A stretch of 64,000 nt of DNA, taken from the NCBI RefSeq assembly GCF_029626105.1, contig NZ_JARUBH010000009.1, positions 2,542,001-2,606,000 on the forward strand. Direction: 5' to 3'. A program made the translations under genes and the position numbers. This document shows positions 1 to 9,220 of the stretch, in pieces. The DNA comes from Solwaraspora sp. WMMD792 (GTDB taxonomy: Bacteria > Actinomycetota > Actinomycetes > Mycobacteriales > Micromonosporaceae). Numbering within the stretch: position 1 is the first letter of the stretch; every line of letters begins with the position of its first letter. A model generated the notes under the pieces. The model was not told the origin of the DNA, searched no databases, and worked only from the letters and a program-made list of their open reading frames with translations.

Positions 1-2
1 GC

Positions 3-473
3 ATCGCGGCGCTCGACGACGCACAGTGGCTCGCGGACCGGCTCCGTACCCGGTTCACCGCGTTGCACGCCGAAGGTCTGACCGGGCAGACCCCGACCTA
101 CCTGTGGTACCGCAACGCCTACGGCGACGAAGGTCTGCTGCTGGCGGCGGAGCCGGCCGGCTCGCGAGAGACCGCCGGCAGGCCGGCGCGGCCGTCGACG
201 GCGGCGATCGCCGCAGTGGTGGCCGCGCTGTTGGAGATCCCGGAGTTTCTTCGGCCGAACGACCGCGAGGAGATCCTGTCCCTGCTGCCCCCGTCGGTCT
301 ACGCCTCGATCCGGCGCAACCCGGCTGCGCGGATCGACGCAGTGAACATCGTCCGCGGCTGTCAGCGGCACGCCACCGGACTGTCCGAACTCGTCGCCGC
401 CGTCCGCTTCTTCGCCGGCGACGATCCGGCCGTCGACCACCTCGCCGAGACGGTCCGGAGGCTCGCCGCGTAG
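3..473 (+). CDS. Caspase-like effector protease, C-terminal fragment (module A)
   Basis: This frame is open from the window edge, so the gene is cut at its 5' end. About 156 residues are visible. They align clearly with the C-terminal part of the full-length caspase-like protein at 18064-19185: both share GQTPTYLWYR, a GDEG turn, a DREEIL/TREEIL segment, SVYASI/SIYASI, and a closing GLSELV.AVRFF block. In the complete copy this part is the end of the peptidase region followed by a ~90-residue helical effector-associated domain (EAD), the adaptor region that in known conflict systems lets an effector pair with a VMAP-type partner. The catalytic His/Cys would lie left of the window, so protease activity is inferred from the paralogue. 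About 100 bp separate it from the module A peptide gene. Confidence 0.75.
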   Translation: MAALDDAQWLADRLRTRFTALHAEGLTGQTPTYLWYRNAYGDEGLLLAAEPAGSRETAGRPARPSTAAIAAVVAALLEIPEFLRPNDREEILSLLPPSVYASIRRNPAARIDAVNIVRGCQRHATGLSELVAAVRFFAGDDPAVDHLAETVRRLAA

Positions 474-575
474 GTGCCGCCGCTGTGACGCATGTGCCTC
501 GGCGCTTCCGTTGCCGTACGGGGATGAGCGATGATGAGGACATCGACCGTCACCTTTCGTGAAGGGCTACCGCTG

Positions 576-794
576 ATGGACAGCACCCCGGCCGGAATCG
601 AGTCCGAGATGCTCGATCTGTCGATGGTGGACGTGGCGACGTTGCGCAGCGTCGACGGTTCCGACATGGCCGCCGCGATGGCCCGGGTTCGGAACTGGAT
701 CGCAGACCCCGAAGGCAGTGTCAGCGACTACAACGGCTCATTCTCCAGCGAGGTCCCGTCCGGTGGCCCTCAACCGGAAGACCTGATCGGTTGA
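576..794 (+). CDS. Small putative precursor peptide (module A), FxSxx-like
   Basis: A 72-residue acidic peptide, taking the internal ATG at 576; an in-frame ATG at 531 also exists but the shorter form matches the paralogue at 9005-9220 in length. It has a leader-like first half with an LDLSMVDVATL segment and a helix (AMARVRNWI), then a Gly/Ser-rich end, SVSDYNGSFSS. The paralogue shares the order LVDLSLVALAEL, helix, SISGYSGKF, so the conserved part is DLS.V..A.L plus GS[VI]SxYxGxF. Its stop overlaps the TTG start of the HExxH gene by 4 nt (TTGA), indicating coupled translation. Small leader-bearing genes in this position are typical of FxSxx-COOH-type RiPP systems, but the conserved motif is not at the very C-terminus here, so the assignment is inference. 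Confidence 0.55.
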   Translation: MDSTPAGIESEMLDLSMVDVATLRSVDGSDMAAAMARVRNWIADPEGSVSDYNGSFSSEVPSGGPQPEDLIG

Positions 795-2692
795 CCGGCC
801 AGACACCTGCCACGCACACGATAACTGCGGCGGACTTCCAAGCCCTGGCTACCGGCTCCGAGAATGACCGGGGCGTCGCAGCCCTACGCCGGTCAGAGCG
901 GAGCTGGAGGCTGCTGGCGATACGCAGCGTCATGGACATCGCTAGGACACATCCCGAGGCCGCAAGTCCCCTACCGTCGGTCGACGTCGCCTGGCAGTTG
1001 CTGATCCGGGCGCACCTGGTCGATCCGGACGCCACCGAAGATGTGCTCGCCCAGCCGCAGGTCGGGGTCTGGGCCGCACACGCCCTGCGCCGGCTGGTCC
1101 ACCACTCCGCCACCGCCACCGACGCTGGTCGGCTCTGGAAGGACCTCGGCTACCTGCACACCCTAGCCGCCGCTGCGGCAGTGCGCGCCGGGCTCAGCTT
1201 CGAGCTCGACGTCCCGGCTCGCTACGGACTCGCGGTGCTGCCCACCGTCGGCGCCGCGTCGTTGCCACCGCGTTGCCACCGGGCCCGGGTGGTGGCCCGC
1301 GACGGAGCTGTCACCATGACCGACGATATCGGGCAGCGGACCAGTCCCGGTGACCGTCACTGGCACCATCCGATCCGGCTGACGGTCGCCGCAGGCGGCG
1401 TCACCCTACGGATCGAGGTAGTCGACCGTGACGTGTACCGGAACCTGCGCGGAACCGCCGCGCCAGCACCGCTGGACGACGACCAGGTACGCCGCTGGGA
1501 GGCGCTGCTGCGGCGCGCCTGGTACCTGCTGGTACGGGAACAGCCAGCCCGCGCCCGGTCGATCGCGGCGACACTGCGGACCATCGCTCCGTTGCCCGCC
1601 GGACAGCGGTTCCGCCCATTGTCGGCCTCGGGGACGGAGGCGTTCGGCGGCGTGCTGCTATCCGAGCCGGACGACGCCGTCCAACTAGCGGCGACGTTGG
1701 TGCACGAGTCGCAGCACCACAAACTCGGCGCGCTGACACACCTACTCACGCTGGTCCGCGCCGATCCCAACCGGCGGTTCTACGCCCCGTGGCGCGACGA
1801 CCCGCGACCGATTGGCGGACTGCTGCAGGGGTCGTACGCGTTCGCCGGCGTCACCGAGTTCTGGCGGATTCGTCGCCTACACGCGGTGGCCGGCGACGCC
1901 GATCTGGCCGCCTTCGAATTCGCACTGTGGCGTCGGCAGACCAGGTACGCACTGCGGGAGCTACTCGAATCGAGCCAACTGACCGACCATGGACGCCGGT
2001 TCGTCGAGATGCTGCACCGCACTGTCTGTGACAGTCAGAAGGAGCCGGTGTCGACCGGGCCTCGGATCCTCGGCGACCGGATGGCGATCGACCACTATGC
2101 GCTGTGGAGAGCGCACAATCTGCGGATCGGTGCCGCTGGCCCGGCTTTGGCTGCAGCCTGGGCCAGCGGAGATTCGTTCCCGACCTGGATCCTCGACGAG
2201 CCAACCGCCCAGCCGATGGCGCTGCCCGATTCCGGCCCGGCCTGGTTCGACACCCGCGCGGTGCTGGTCCGCCACCGGCTGACTGATGCGGCCGCTTTCG
2301 ACCAGCTGTGCGCCGAGTCAGACGTCATCGGCACCCGGGTCACCGGAGCCACCGCCGCCGACCTCGCCCTGGTCAGCGGCGACGACGCCCAGGCGCGCAC
2401 CGGTTACCTGCGGCAGCTGGCCGGCGACTCGCCTGGCGGCAAGACTCTGGCGCACAGCTGCATCGGACTCGGGCTGACCTGGTCCGACGACCCGGCGCAC
2501 CCTGCGGCCCGTGCCCTGCTGCACCGCCCGGAACTGGTGATGGAGACGCTACGACACACGACACGCGGCGACACCACGCTCGGCGTACCGGACCTGGTCG
2601 GACTGGCGGCCTGGGTCGGGGACGGACTGGCCAGGGCGCAGACCAGCCGGTCCGACTGGGCCGGTTGGCCGGTACAGGACCGAGCCAGCTGA
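791..2692 (+). CDS. aKG-HExxH-type peptide beta-hydroxylase-like protein (module A)
   Basis: A 633-residue protein starting at a TTG that overlaps the stop of the preceding peptide gene. The diagnostic motif is HESQH at residues 305-309 within LVHESQHHKLGAL, followed by FYAPWRDDPRPIGGLLQG and FAGVTEFW. The paralogue at 9217-11073 keeps the same blocks in the same order (HETQH, YYAPWRDDPRPLSGLLQG, FAGITEFW). This is the signature of the HEXXH-motif family found beside FxSxx-COOH precursors and now linked to alpha-ketoglutarate-dependent peptide beta-hydroxylation. There is no CxxxCxxC radical SAM motif, so this is the stand-alone form rather than the fused maturase. The expected substrate is the small peptide encoded just upstream (inference). 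Confidence 0.75.
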   Translation: MTGQTPATHTITAADFQALATGSENDRGVAALRRSERSWRLLAIRSVMDIARTHPEAASPLPSVDVAWQLLIRAHLVDPDATEDVLAQPQVGVWAAHALRRLVHHSATATDAGRLWKDLGYLHTLAAAAAVRAGLSFELDVPARYGLAVLPTVGAASLPPRCHRARVVARDGAVTMTDDIGQRTSPGDRHWHHPIRLTVAAGGVTLRIEVVDRDVYRNLRGTAAPAPLDDDQVRRWEALLRRAWYLLVREQPARARSIAATLRTIAPLPAGQRFRPLSASGTEAFGGVLLSEPDDAVQLAATLVHESQHHKLGALTHLLTLVRADPNRRFYAPWRDDPRPIGGLLQGSYAFAGVTEFWRIRRLHAVAGDADLAAFEFALWRRQTRYALRELLESSQLTDHGRRFVEMLHRTVCDSQKEPVSTGPRILGDRMAIDHYALWRAHNLRIGAAGPALAAAWASGDSFPTWILDEPTAQPMALPDSGPAWFDTRAVLVRHRLTDAAAFDQLCAESDVIGTRVTGATAADLALVSGDDAQARTGYLRQLAGDSPGGKTLAHSCIGLGLTWSDDPAHPAARALLHRPELVMETLRHTTRGDTTLGVPDLVGLAAWVGDGLARAQTSRSDWAGWPVQDRAS

Positions 2693-2701
2693 TTAAATGG
2701 C

Positions 2702-2727
2702 CGGTCCGGTCCCGCTCAGCCGGACCG
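2702..2727. terminator. Bidirectional terminator-like hairpin
   Basis: A perfect 8-bp inverted repeat, CGGTCCGG and CCGGACCG, with a 10-nt loop lies in the 46-bp gap between the convergent ends of the HExxH gene and the NB-ARC/TPR gene. There is no U-tract, as is usual in GC-rich actinomycetes. Confidence 0.5.
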
Positions 2728-2738
2728 ACGGAGCCCGC

Positions 2739-5700
2739 TCACAGCGGTAGCGGATCGATGTCGCAGTTGGCCCGCACGCCGGCGGCCGCAGCTGCGGCCG
2801 CCGGATGCAGCTCGCCGAACGTCGACCGGTACCGTTCCACCACGTCGTCGAACAGCAGGCTCGCCGCCGACTCCTGACCCAGGCCGCGTAGATCCATCGC
2901 AAGGTTCACCCCGCAGGCCAGCGTGGTCGGATGGCTGACGCCGAGCTGATCGGCGCAGTTGGTGAACGTCTCGTCGTCGAGCGCCCGCGCCGCCTCGTGC
3001 TCGCCGAGCTCGTACAGTGCGCTGGCCAGGTTGATGCGGGCTGCCAGGACGAGGGGATGTCCGTCCCTGACACGCCGCGTCAGCTGATGCAGGCCTTCCT
3101 CGGCCAACTCCCGGGCCTGCTCGTACTCGCCGAGCAGGCGCAGCGTCACAGCCAGATTTACCTGCGCTCCGGCGGTGTGTGGGTGGTCGTCGCCGTACAG
3201 CGCACGCATGCCCTGCACGGCTGCCTCTCCGGCCTGCCTCGCGGCCCGCAGATCGCCGGTGACCCGCAGATCAATCGACACTGTCAACCCGGCCAGCACG
3301 CTCTCCGGGTGGTCGTCGCCGTAGCGCAGCTGGAACCGCCGCAGCGCATCGCTGGACAGGTCGAGCGCCTCGTGATGCTGGCCGGCCTTGCGCCGGAAGC
3401 AGGACAGCCGATGGCTCTGCCGGACCAGGTCCGGATGATCGTCGTACTTGAGCATCCGTCGGGCGGTCGCAACCAGACTTTCCTGGCTCACATGCGCGGC
3501 GACGTAGTCACCCAACTCCCGTCGGTCGAGGTTGATGCCCCCGAGGGTGTTCAGGCTGTCCGGATGGTCCGTGCCGTAAATCTGCACCATCCGCTGGTAG
3601 GTCTGCTCGTCCAACTGCAATGCTCGGCCAAATAGCCCAGACAGCCGCATACTGACCGCGAGGTTGTGCGCGGCCCGCAGAGTGAACGGCTCCTCGTCGC
3701 CAAAGCTGCGTTGTGACTGCTCGTAGACAGCGAGCGAGCGTTCCAGCGCGCTATCGAAGTCACCGGCGACGCGATGGTCGGCGGCGACCGCACCGAGCGC
3801 GTGAAGCGTCTCCTCCTCGTCGTCGCCGACGGCCTGCCGGTACAGCTGCAACGTCCGGGCGTTCAGCTTCGCTGCAGCGGCGTACTCCCCCCGCACGAAG
3901 TACATGAAGCCCAACCAGGTCGCCATCCGCAGGCTGTCCGGGTGGGTTTCGTCGCCCATCCCGATCCATGAGCTGTACGCGCGCTGCGCCAGGTCCCGGG
4001 CACCGATGTGGTCACCCCACCGCCACAGGTACTTCGCCTCGTTGAGCACCATGTCCCGCACCAACTCGTTGCGACACCTCTCCGCCTCGGAGGCGACGAT
4101 GTGCGGATACAGCTCGGCGTAGCGGGGCCAATGGTCGGCGTCATCGGGCTGGTCCGGATCGTTGCCGGCGAGCAGCAAATGGGCGCTGTGCCGCAGCGTG
4201 GCCCGGTCCTGCTCGCTCATTTGGTGGATCAGCACCCGCTGGACCAGGCGGTGCATCTGCAGCGAATTGGTCCGGTGGTCGATGCGGGCCAACGACAATC
4301 GGCCGATGGTCCGGATCGCCTGCTTGAGCCGGATCGGACTGCGCATCAACGGGTCCAAATCGGCGTGGATGCGTAGCCGGGGCTTAGACAGCAGCACCCG
4401 GCCGATCGGCTCGGGTGCGAAGAACGCGCAGACCTGCAGCAGCCGCAGGGCAGACGGATCCCGCTCCCGCAGCACGTTGAGGGACACGTTCCATGCGGCG
4501 GCGACCAGCGGTGGATAGTCCTGCTCCGCATCTGTCACGTCGTCAACGTCGGGCCAGCTGTCGTGCAGCAGCTGCAGGTACTCGTCGGCGGTCATCGTCG
4601 TCTCCGCCCGCCAAGCGGCGGCCTGCTCGATGGCCAGCGGCAGATCGCCAAGCGCGTCAGCGAGCCGCTCGGCGTCGCTGACCAGCAGGTCCGGGCCACG
4701 GCGGCGGAGCAGCTCGATGCTCTCCTGCCGGTCGAACACGTCGACCGGCAGGCTGTTGGCGAGGTCACCCCACCGGGCGTTGCGCGAGGTGACGACAATG
4801 CTGCCAGGTCCGCCCTTCGGGAAGAACCGCTCGACGTCGTCGGGATCCTCGGCGTTGTCGAACACCAGCAACCAGTTGGCGTACGGACGACCGATGCGCA
4901 GCGCGTCGAGCACCGCCGGCACGGCAGTGTTCGCCGTCGCCGGCACCTGCAGGTCGAGACGGCTGGCGAGCTCGGCGAGCGCGGACTGGATCTGCGCCGG
5001 ACGTTCGGCGGGAATCCACCAGATGAGATCGAAGTCCTGCTGGTGTTGGTAGACGTACTCGATGACCAGCTGAGACTTGCCGACGCCGCCGGTACCGTGC
5101 ACTGCCTCGGGCAGCACTGCGGTAGTGCCAGCACGCAGTCGCTGGTGCAACGCGTCGAGCAGCGCCCGCCGTCCGGTGAAGTTGGCGTTGCGCAGTGGAA
5201 GGTTGCCGACAATGGCCGGCTGCGGCTCGCGGCGCTGGCCGTGCAGGACAGCGGTGGTCAACGTTACGACATCGCCGGTCGGAGACACCGCACTCCCTTC
5301 TGGGTCGATTCCGGGGTGGGGCGTCGGCTGCCGGGCACCGAACGGGAAGGGCGCTCCAGGCGGCTCCATTATGTCAGACATCGGCCGCTCCATACCTATA
5401 TGACTCGCTTGCGAATTGGTCGCCGGATAGCGGGGTCTACGGGCTCGCACCGGCGAACCCAACGCCCGTCCGAGCCGCTCAGCGGCGACCAGGTTCGGGC
5501 CGCCCAACGCCAGGTGCACCGCCAACTCGACCCGCAGGTACGGCTCGGACGCCGGGGTCACTCGGGGATATGTGGCCTGACGGGGGCTACGGATTCGACG
5601 GGTCAGGTTCCGCACCGCCTCGATGTCCCGGCCGAGCTCACTTTCCACCGTGTACTGCACCTCGACGATGCGGTCCCGGTAACTCGACGCCAGCAGCTGG

Positions 5701-6695
5701 TCCCGGACCCCGTGGCGGAACTCGTACCGCAGCCGGGTGTCCCCGCCGGACGTACCGCCGCCGTGCCGGACCGGCCGCAACAAGTCGCTGGTCAGCACCT
5801 CGGTGAGATGCGCCGGGCCGAGCCGCCCGGCGGTCCGCTGCACCGCCCGGATGATCCGCGAGGTCAACGGGGCGGCGGCGAGCCGGGTCGCCAACGCGAA
5901 CGCCCGGGGCGACGCCTTGGCCCGGAACCGGGCGACCAGCTCCGTCGCCCGCAGCCCCGAGGGCACCAGCCGCGGTACGCGCACCGATCCCGGGACCCGA
6001 TCGGGTCCCGAATCCGGATCCAGGTCCGGGCCGGTACGCCACGAGCGCACCAGCAGCGCCGGCATCCGCACCGTACCGGCCGTCGACCCGGCCAGCAGTC
6101 GGCCCCACCGCGACAGCCAGTCGCCGCCGCGCTCGATCACCGGCACGGCGGTCTGCGCCGGCTCCGTCGCTGACCACGCATCCGGCACGCTGGTCCGCCA
6201 TGCACGCTCAGCGGTCGGCAGCCGGGCGTCGGCCGGGGTCCACAGCACCTCGGCGGTGTCCATTCCCCGGTCGTACCAGTGCTGCTGCGGCAACACGTTG
6301 ACCACGGCCAACGCCGCCAGCGCTGCCCAGCCGACCAGCACCGGGAAGATCAGCCCGGTGGTCCAGGCCGACGACCGGCCGTGCGTCACCAGAAAGACCA
6401 CCGGCGGCCCGCCGTCACCCGGGGGGACGGTCAATGGGGCGTGTGGGTCGTCGCGCCAGCGCACCGCGCCGTCGGCGACCACCATGGACCGGACCGATAC
6501 CGAGGCGAAACAGTCCTGCTCGCGCAGCATCGCCAGGAAGTGGGCGAACTCGTCGGACCAGAACTCCATCACCGGGTCGTCGTCGATGACGACGAGTACC
6601 TCACGCCGACCGACGATCTCCAACTGCCGGGTCGGCTCGGGCAGGGATGGGCGGATGGCGAAGGCCGACCCGCGCGGCGATACAGAATCCATCAT
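2739..6695 (-). CDS. vWA-like/NB-ARC/TPR STAND protein (module A, FxsT-like)
   Basis: A 1318-residue protein with three parts. Residues ~25-260 align with the vWA (SAV_2336-type) region of the copy at 11082-15344 but lack its metal-site residues: DTGPS is replaced by DDDPV and LTDG by VTHG. Near residue ~535 is an NB-ARC P-loop, HGTGGVGKSQL, followed by WWIPAERPAQI, the Walker B-like WLLVFDNA, VTSRN and LPLAIEQAA. The last ~450 residues are tetratricopeptide repeats (many DDHP/GDDHPxT turns). The protein ends in RANCDIDPLPL, shared exactly with copy B. Proteins of this build are annotated as FxSxx-COOH-system TPR proteins and act as STAND NTPase switches. Compared with copy B it lacks ~120 N-terminal residues. 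The start (MMDS) has no clear ribosome site, so an alternative start is possible. Confidence 0.8.
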   Translation of the reverse strand: MMDSVSPRGSAFAIRPSLPEPTRQLEIVGRREVLVVIDDDPVMEFWSDEFAHFLAMLREQDCFASVSVRSMVVADGAVRWRDDPHAPLTVPPGDGGPPVVFLVTHGRSSAWTTGLIFPVLVGWAALAALAVVNVLPQQHWYDRGMDTAEVLWTPADARLPTAERAWRTSVPDAWSATEPAQTAVPVIERGGDWLSRWGRLLAGSTAGTVRMPALLVRSWRTGPDLDPDSGPDRVPGSVRVPRLVPSGLRATELVARFRAKASPRAFALATRLAAAPLTSRIIRAVQRTAGRLGPAHLTEVLTSDLLRPVRHGGGTSGGDTRLRYEFRHGVRDQLLASSYRDRIVEVQYTVESELGRDIEAVRNLTRRIRSPRQATYPRVTPASEPYLRVELAVHLALGGPNLVAAERLGRALGSPVRARRPRYPATNSQASHIGMERPMSDIMEPPGAPFPFGARQPTPHPGIDPEGSAVSPTGDVVTLTTAVLHGQRREPQPAIVGNLPLRNANFTGRRALLDALHQRLRAGTTAVLPEAVHGTGGVGKSQLVIEYVYQHQQDFDLIWWIPAERPAQIQSALAELASRLDLQVPATANTAVPAVLDALRIGRPYANWLLVFDNAEDPDDVERFFPKGGPGSIVVTSRNARWGDLANSLPVDVFDRQESIELLRRRGPDLLVSDAERLADALGDLPLAIEQAAAWRAETTMTADEYLQLLHDSWPDVDDVTDAEQDYPPLVAAAWNVSLNVLRERDPSALRLLQVCAFFAPEPIGRVLLSKPRLRIHADLDPLMRSPIRLKQAIRTIGRLSLARIDHRTNSLQMHRLVQRVLIHQMSEQDRATLRHSAHLLLAGNDPDQPDDADHWPRYAELYPHIVASEAERCRNELVRDMVLNEAKYLWRWGDHIGARDLAQRAYSSWIGMGDETHPDSLRMATWLGFMYFVRGEYAAAAKLNARTLQLYRQAVGDDEEETLHALGAVAADHRVAGDFDSALERSLAVYEQSQRSFGDEEPFTLRAAHNLAVSMRLSGLFGRALQLDEQTYQRMVQIYGTDHPDSLNTLGGINLDRRELGDYVAAHVSQESLVATARRMLKYDDHPDLVRQSHRLSCFRRKAGQHHEALDLSSDALRRFQLRYGDDHPESVLAGLTVSIDLRVTGDLRAARQAGEAAVQGMRALYGDDHPHTAGAQVNLAVTLRLLGEYEQARELAEEGLHQLTRRVRDGHPLVLAARINLASALYELGEHEAARALDDETFTNCADQLGVSHPTTLACGVNLAMDLRGLGQESAASLLFDDVVERYRSTFGELHPAAAAAAAGVRANCDIDPLPL

Positions 6696-6750
6696 GGTGC
6701 ACCATCAGGGCGAGTGGCGTCGCCGACCGTCCCCCGGTGACCGTCACCGC

Positions 6751-8283
6751 TCATTCGCGGGCCTCTCCCAAGTCGTCGCCGGCTGAGCCAGTCTGTCCGG
6801 GCTGCCGCATCGGATCGTCCCACAAGATCACAAAGCCGTGCCCGACATGCCGGCCCGAGGCAGACGGATCCTCACCCCAGGCCGACTTCCTCAACTTTGC
6901 GACATGCATGGGCAGCTGCGCCATCCCCCCAGCGAACCCATTCGCCGACTCGACCATCGATCGCAGCACCCGGCACAGCTCAACGGCCAGCACCGGATCG
7001 CGGTGCCAGACGATGGCTGGGACACCGGACCGTACGCCGACGAGCAGTTGCCGCTCGGCCGCGCTGTCCGGCAACGGCGGATCGCTCAACACCAGAACGA
7101 CCGCCGCCTCGTCACCCGTCAGCAACGCCTCGAGTTGTGCGTCAACCTGATCAGGCGCGGCGCAGAATATCCGAGAAGACCCACCGCCCGCAGCAACGCC
7201 ACGCCAACGCACCCGCCAACGCCGATGCCACTCGGGCGATCGCAGCCGCTCCAACGAGCGGATCACCAGTGGATACTCCACCACCAACGGGCTCGGCACC
7301 GGCGACCGAAGTTCCTTGCGCCAGGTGTCGACCGGCTCGTTGAGCAACTGCCACGGCAGGATGATCTCGATCGCCACCGGACCTGCCTGGTATGCCCAGC
7401 GCCGCTCCGTCTCCGACAGCACCTCGTCGACCGCAGCCTCGAGATCACCGTTGCGCACATAGCGGTGCTCACCACGCACCGGCTCCCAAGTCGGCGACGC
7501 CCACTGGTACCAGTGCGACATGATGAAGGTGTCGTCGTCGCCGCCGTACTTCTCGAACTGGATGATCAGGTAGGCCGTCGCCGGGCCGGCGGCCTCGTCC
7601 GGGGCGACGGTGGAGTCGGAGACGGCCGTCGCGACGAGGGCGTCCTCCAGCACGTCCCACTCCTCGGCCAGGGTCCGCACCAGCTGGCGCAGCCGCTGCC
7701 GCGACCCGGCCGGCACACTGTCGTCGAGCCGGCCAAGCAGCCGCAACCAGTGCGGCACCCCGCCGGCCGGCGGTGCCAGCACCAGGTGGGCGAACAGATG
7801 CCAAAGCGACGTGCAGTGCTCTGGCGGCGGCAGCTGCCGGCACTCGGCCACGAACCGGCGCCACTGCGCGGTCACTGGCAACAGGGACAGATCGTCACGC
7901 AACCAACCCAAGTCATGATCGGTAAACTGCTCGAACACCTGCCACTCGTCGGACAACTGGAACAGCGTCAGGGTCCGCGCGCTGTCCGGCTCCAGCAGGT
8001 CGAGACACTCCGCCAGCAGCCGCAGCCCACCTGTACGGTCGATGCAGGCCGTGATCAGCTCCACCAACTGCAGGCGCAACCCCCCCAGCTCACGCAGCCG
8101 CAGCGGCCCAGCCAGATCGCGCTCGATCAAACGCAGCAGCGACTGACGGCTGCTCGGATCCCGGACCACCTCCGACTCCTCAAGCAGCTCGGCTACCTTG
8201 GTGGTGATCCGGCGATGTTCCTTCCCAGGCAGGGACGGCACACGCCGCTCGCCGTCACTCGGGTCCAACATCGGGCTGGCCAC
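6751..8283 (-). CDS. VMAP-C domain protein with N-terminal EAD-like helices (module A)
   Basis: A 510-residue protein paralogous along its length to the one at 16389-17909. The N-terminal ~110 residues are helical and resemble an effector-associated domain (block LQLVELITAC / LQLVELVKSC). The C-terminal ~290 residues are the VMAP-C (vWA-MoxR-associated protein) domain, with YLIIQFEKYGGDDD, QWASPTWEP, VAIEIILPWQLLN.PVD.WRKEL, a P.IVWHR strand and a terminal GHGFVILWDDP block. In known ternary conflict systems VMAP proteins link the vWA/MoxR core to an EAD-bearing effector, here probably the caspase-like protein at the left edge. It lies 30 bp after the EACC1-like gene and 55 bp before the STAND gene, so the three are probably one operon. 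Confidence 0.72.
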   Translation of the reverse strand: MASPMLDPSDGERRVPSLPGKEHRRITTKVAELLEESEVVRDPSSRQSLLRLIERDLAGPLRLRELGGLRLQLVELITACIDRTGGLRLLAECLDLLEPDSARTLTLFQLSDEWQVFEQFTDHDLGWLRDDLSLLPVTAQWRRFVAECRQLPPPEHCTSLWHLFAHLVLAPPAGGVPHWLRLLGRLDDSVPAGSRQRLRQLVRTLAEEWDVLEDALVATAVSDSTVAPDEAAGPATAYLIIQFEKYGGDDDTFIMSHWYQWASPTWEPVRGEHRYVRNGDLEAAVDEVLSETERRWAYQAGPVAIEIILPWQLLNEPVDTWRKELRSPVPSPLVVEYPLVIRSLERLRSPEWHRRWRVRWRGVAAGGGSSRIFCAAPDQVDAQLEALLTGDEAAVVLVLSDPPLPDSAAERQLLVGVRSGVPAIVWHRDPVLAVELCRVLRSMVESANGFAGGMAQLPMHVAKLRKSAWGEDPSASGRHVGHGFVILWDDPMRQPGQTGSAGDDLGEARE

Positions 8284-8313
8284 TCCACGGACACCGGGCC
8301 GACCCGAACCGGA

Positions 8314-8751
8314 TCAATCGGGCCGTCCCGGTCCGAACGGGTCCAATGTCTCCAGCGCGCGAACCACGTCGTCGGCGTCACCGGCCAGATCCGCCCGCCG
8401 CCGCTGACCGTCCTGCTCGAACACGGCGATCACCCGCAGCGGCCCGGAGCGGCTGCGCAACATCGACTGGATCGCGTACCAGCCGGCCGACGACGCGATG
8501 CCGACCGCGATCTGCAGCAACGTGTCGCCCACCGGGCCTCGGGCGGACAGGAACTCGGACTCCGCCGCCGGATGCCAGGTACGCGCGGTGACCCCCTGCG
8601 CTGTCAAATGGTCGACCAACTGGGTCGTGTGTGCCGGGTAGACCGGTGTGCCGTGATCGAACGCCTGCGGCAGAAACACCACGTCGGTGCCGGCCACCGG
8701 TCCCGGACCAGCATCCGCGGGCACGGTGACGACGGATTCCTCGGAGAGCAT
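8314..8751 (-). CDS. EACC1-like small protein (module A)
   Basis: A 145-residue protein, first gene of the leftward operon. It has a short Pro-rich start, then an alpha/beta-type body with a predicted amphipathic or partly hydrophobic helix, LLQIAVGIASSAGWYAIQS, and a final strand block PLRVIAVFEQDGQRRRADL followed by an acidic-aromatic tail. Size, position beside a VMAP-C gene and the small helix-plus-strands layout fit the effector-associated constant component 1 (EACC1) family seen in NTP-dependent conflict loci. I recognise no catalytic motif. There is no counterpart in module B. The identification rests mainly on context. Confidence 0.4.
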   Translation of the reverse strand: MLSEESVVTVPADAGPGPVAGTDVVFLPQAFDHGTPVYPAHTTQLVDHLTAQGVTARTWHPAAESEFLSARGPVGDTLLQIAVGIASSAGWYAIQSMLRSRSGPLRVIAVFEQDGQRRRADLAGDADDVVRALETLDPFGPGRPD

Positions 8752-9004
8752 GTGACGATGGTATGTGGACCACGCGAACCCGGACGTCCCGCCCGACCGG
8801 ACGGCTTCTGAGGCACCTCCGGGTGACCGCCAGAAGATGGCTGCGGAAGTGGCGATTACGCGCGGTTAGGCCGTCGGAGCGCAGGACCGCCGGTACGATC
8901 CCTCCAGCGGTGCAGCACGGAACCTCTTGCCCGATGGCCCGTCGGCGTCAGGCGGTAAGGCATGATTAGCCGTCGCCAAGCGGTGGGTGGAAGGACTGCC
9001 CCAG
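8752..9004. promoter_or_regulatory. Divergent intergenic region between modules A and B
   Basis: 253 bp separate the leftward EACC1-like operon start (8751) from the rightward module B peptide gene (9005), so it must hold at least two promoters. I see no convincing -35/-10 pair or strong palindrome. A CCCCAGATG context precedes the peptide start without a clear Shine-Dalgarno. Confidence 0.35.
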
Positions 9005-9220
9005 ATGACTGAACCCTCGCGAGAGGTTGAGCCCTCGGTCGAGTGCGAGTTGGTCGACCTGTCCCTGGTCGCTCTCGCGGAACTGCACCGAACCCAGCTG
9101 ACGGAAGCCGAAGCCTGGGTCTCACGTCGTTTACGAGTTTCCGGCGGCAGCATCAGCGGTTACAGCGGCAAGTTCGCCGAACCGGACAACTCAGCGCCAA
9201 CCACAGCACACGGGTCATGA
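9005..9220 (+). CDS. Small putative precursor peptide (module B)
   Basis: A 71-residue peptide, paralogue of the one at 576-794. The leader half contains ELVDLSLVALAEL, then a helix rich in Glu/Arg, then SGGSISGYSGKFAEPD and a Ser/Thr/Ala tail. It shares the GS[IV]SxYxGxF core with copy A but has no FxSxx motif. Codon 43 is TTA, a rare leucine codon in this GC-rich DNA. The stop overlaps the ATG of the HExxH gene (ATGA, 9217-9220), so the two are translationally coupled. Candidate modified residues are the Ser, Tyr and Phe of the conserved core or the Asp just after it (inference). Confidence 0.55.
   Translation: MTEPSREVEPSVECELVDLSLVALAELHRTQLTEAEAWVSRRLRVSGGSISGYSGKFAEPDNSAPTTAHGS

Noticed and set aside
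791-2692. HExxH proteins as radical SAM/SPASM maturases of the FxsB type
   Set aside because: Neither copy has CxxxCxxC or a cysteine-rich SPASM region; only the HExxH part is present.
4563-6173. 536-codon rightward frame opposite the module A STAND gene
   Set aside because: No fold-like sequence (Arg/Gly/Pro-rich) and the other strand carries recognised NB-ARC motifs.
6838-8811. 657-codon rightward frame opposite VMAP and EACC1-like genes
   Set aside because: Arg/Pro/Gln-rich shadow; it runs over a gene boundary of the real operon.
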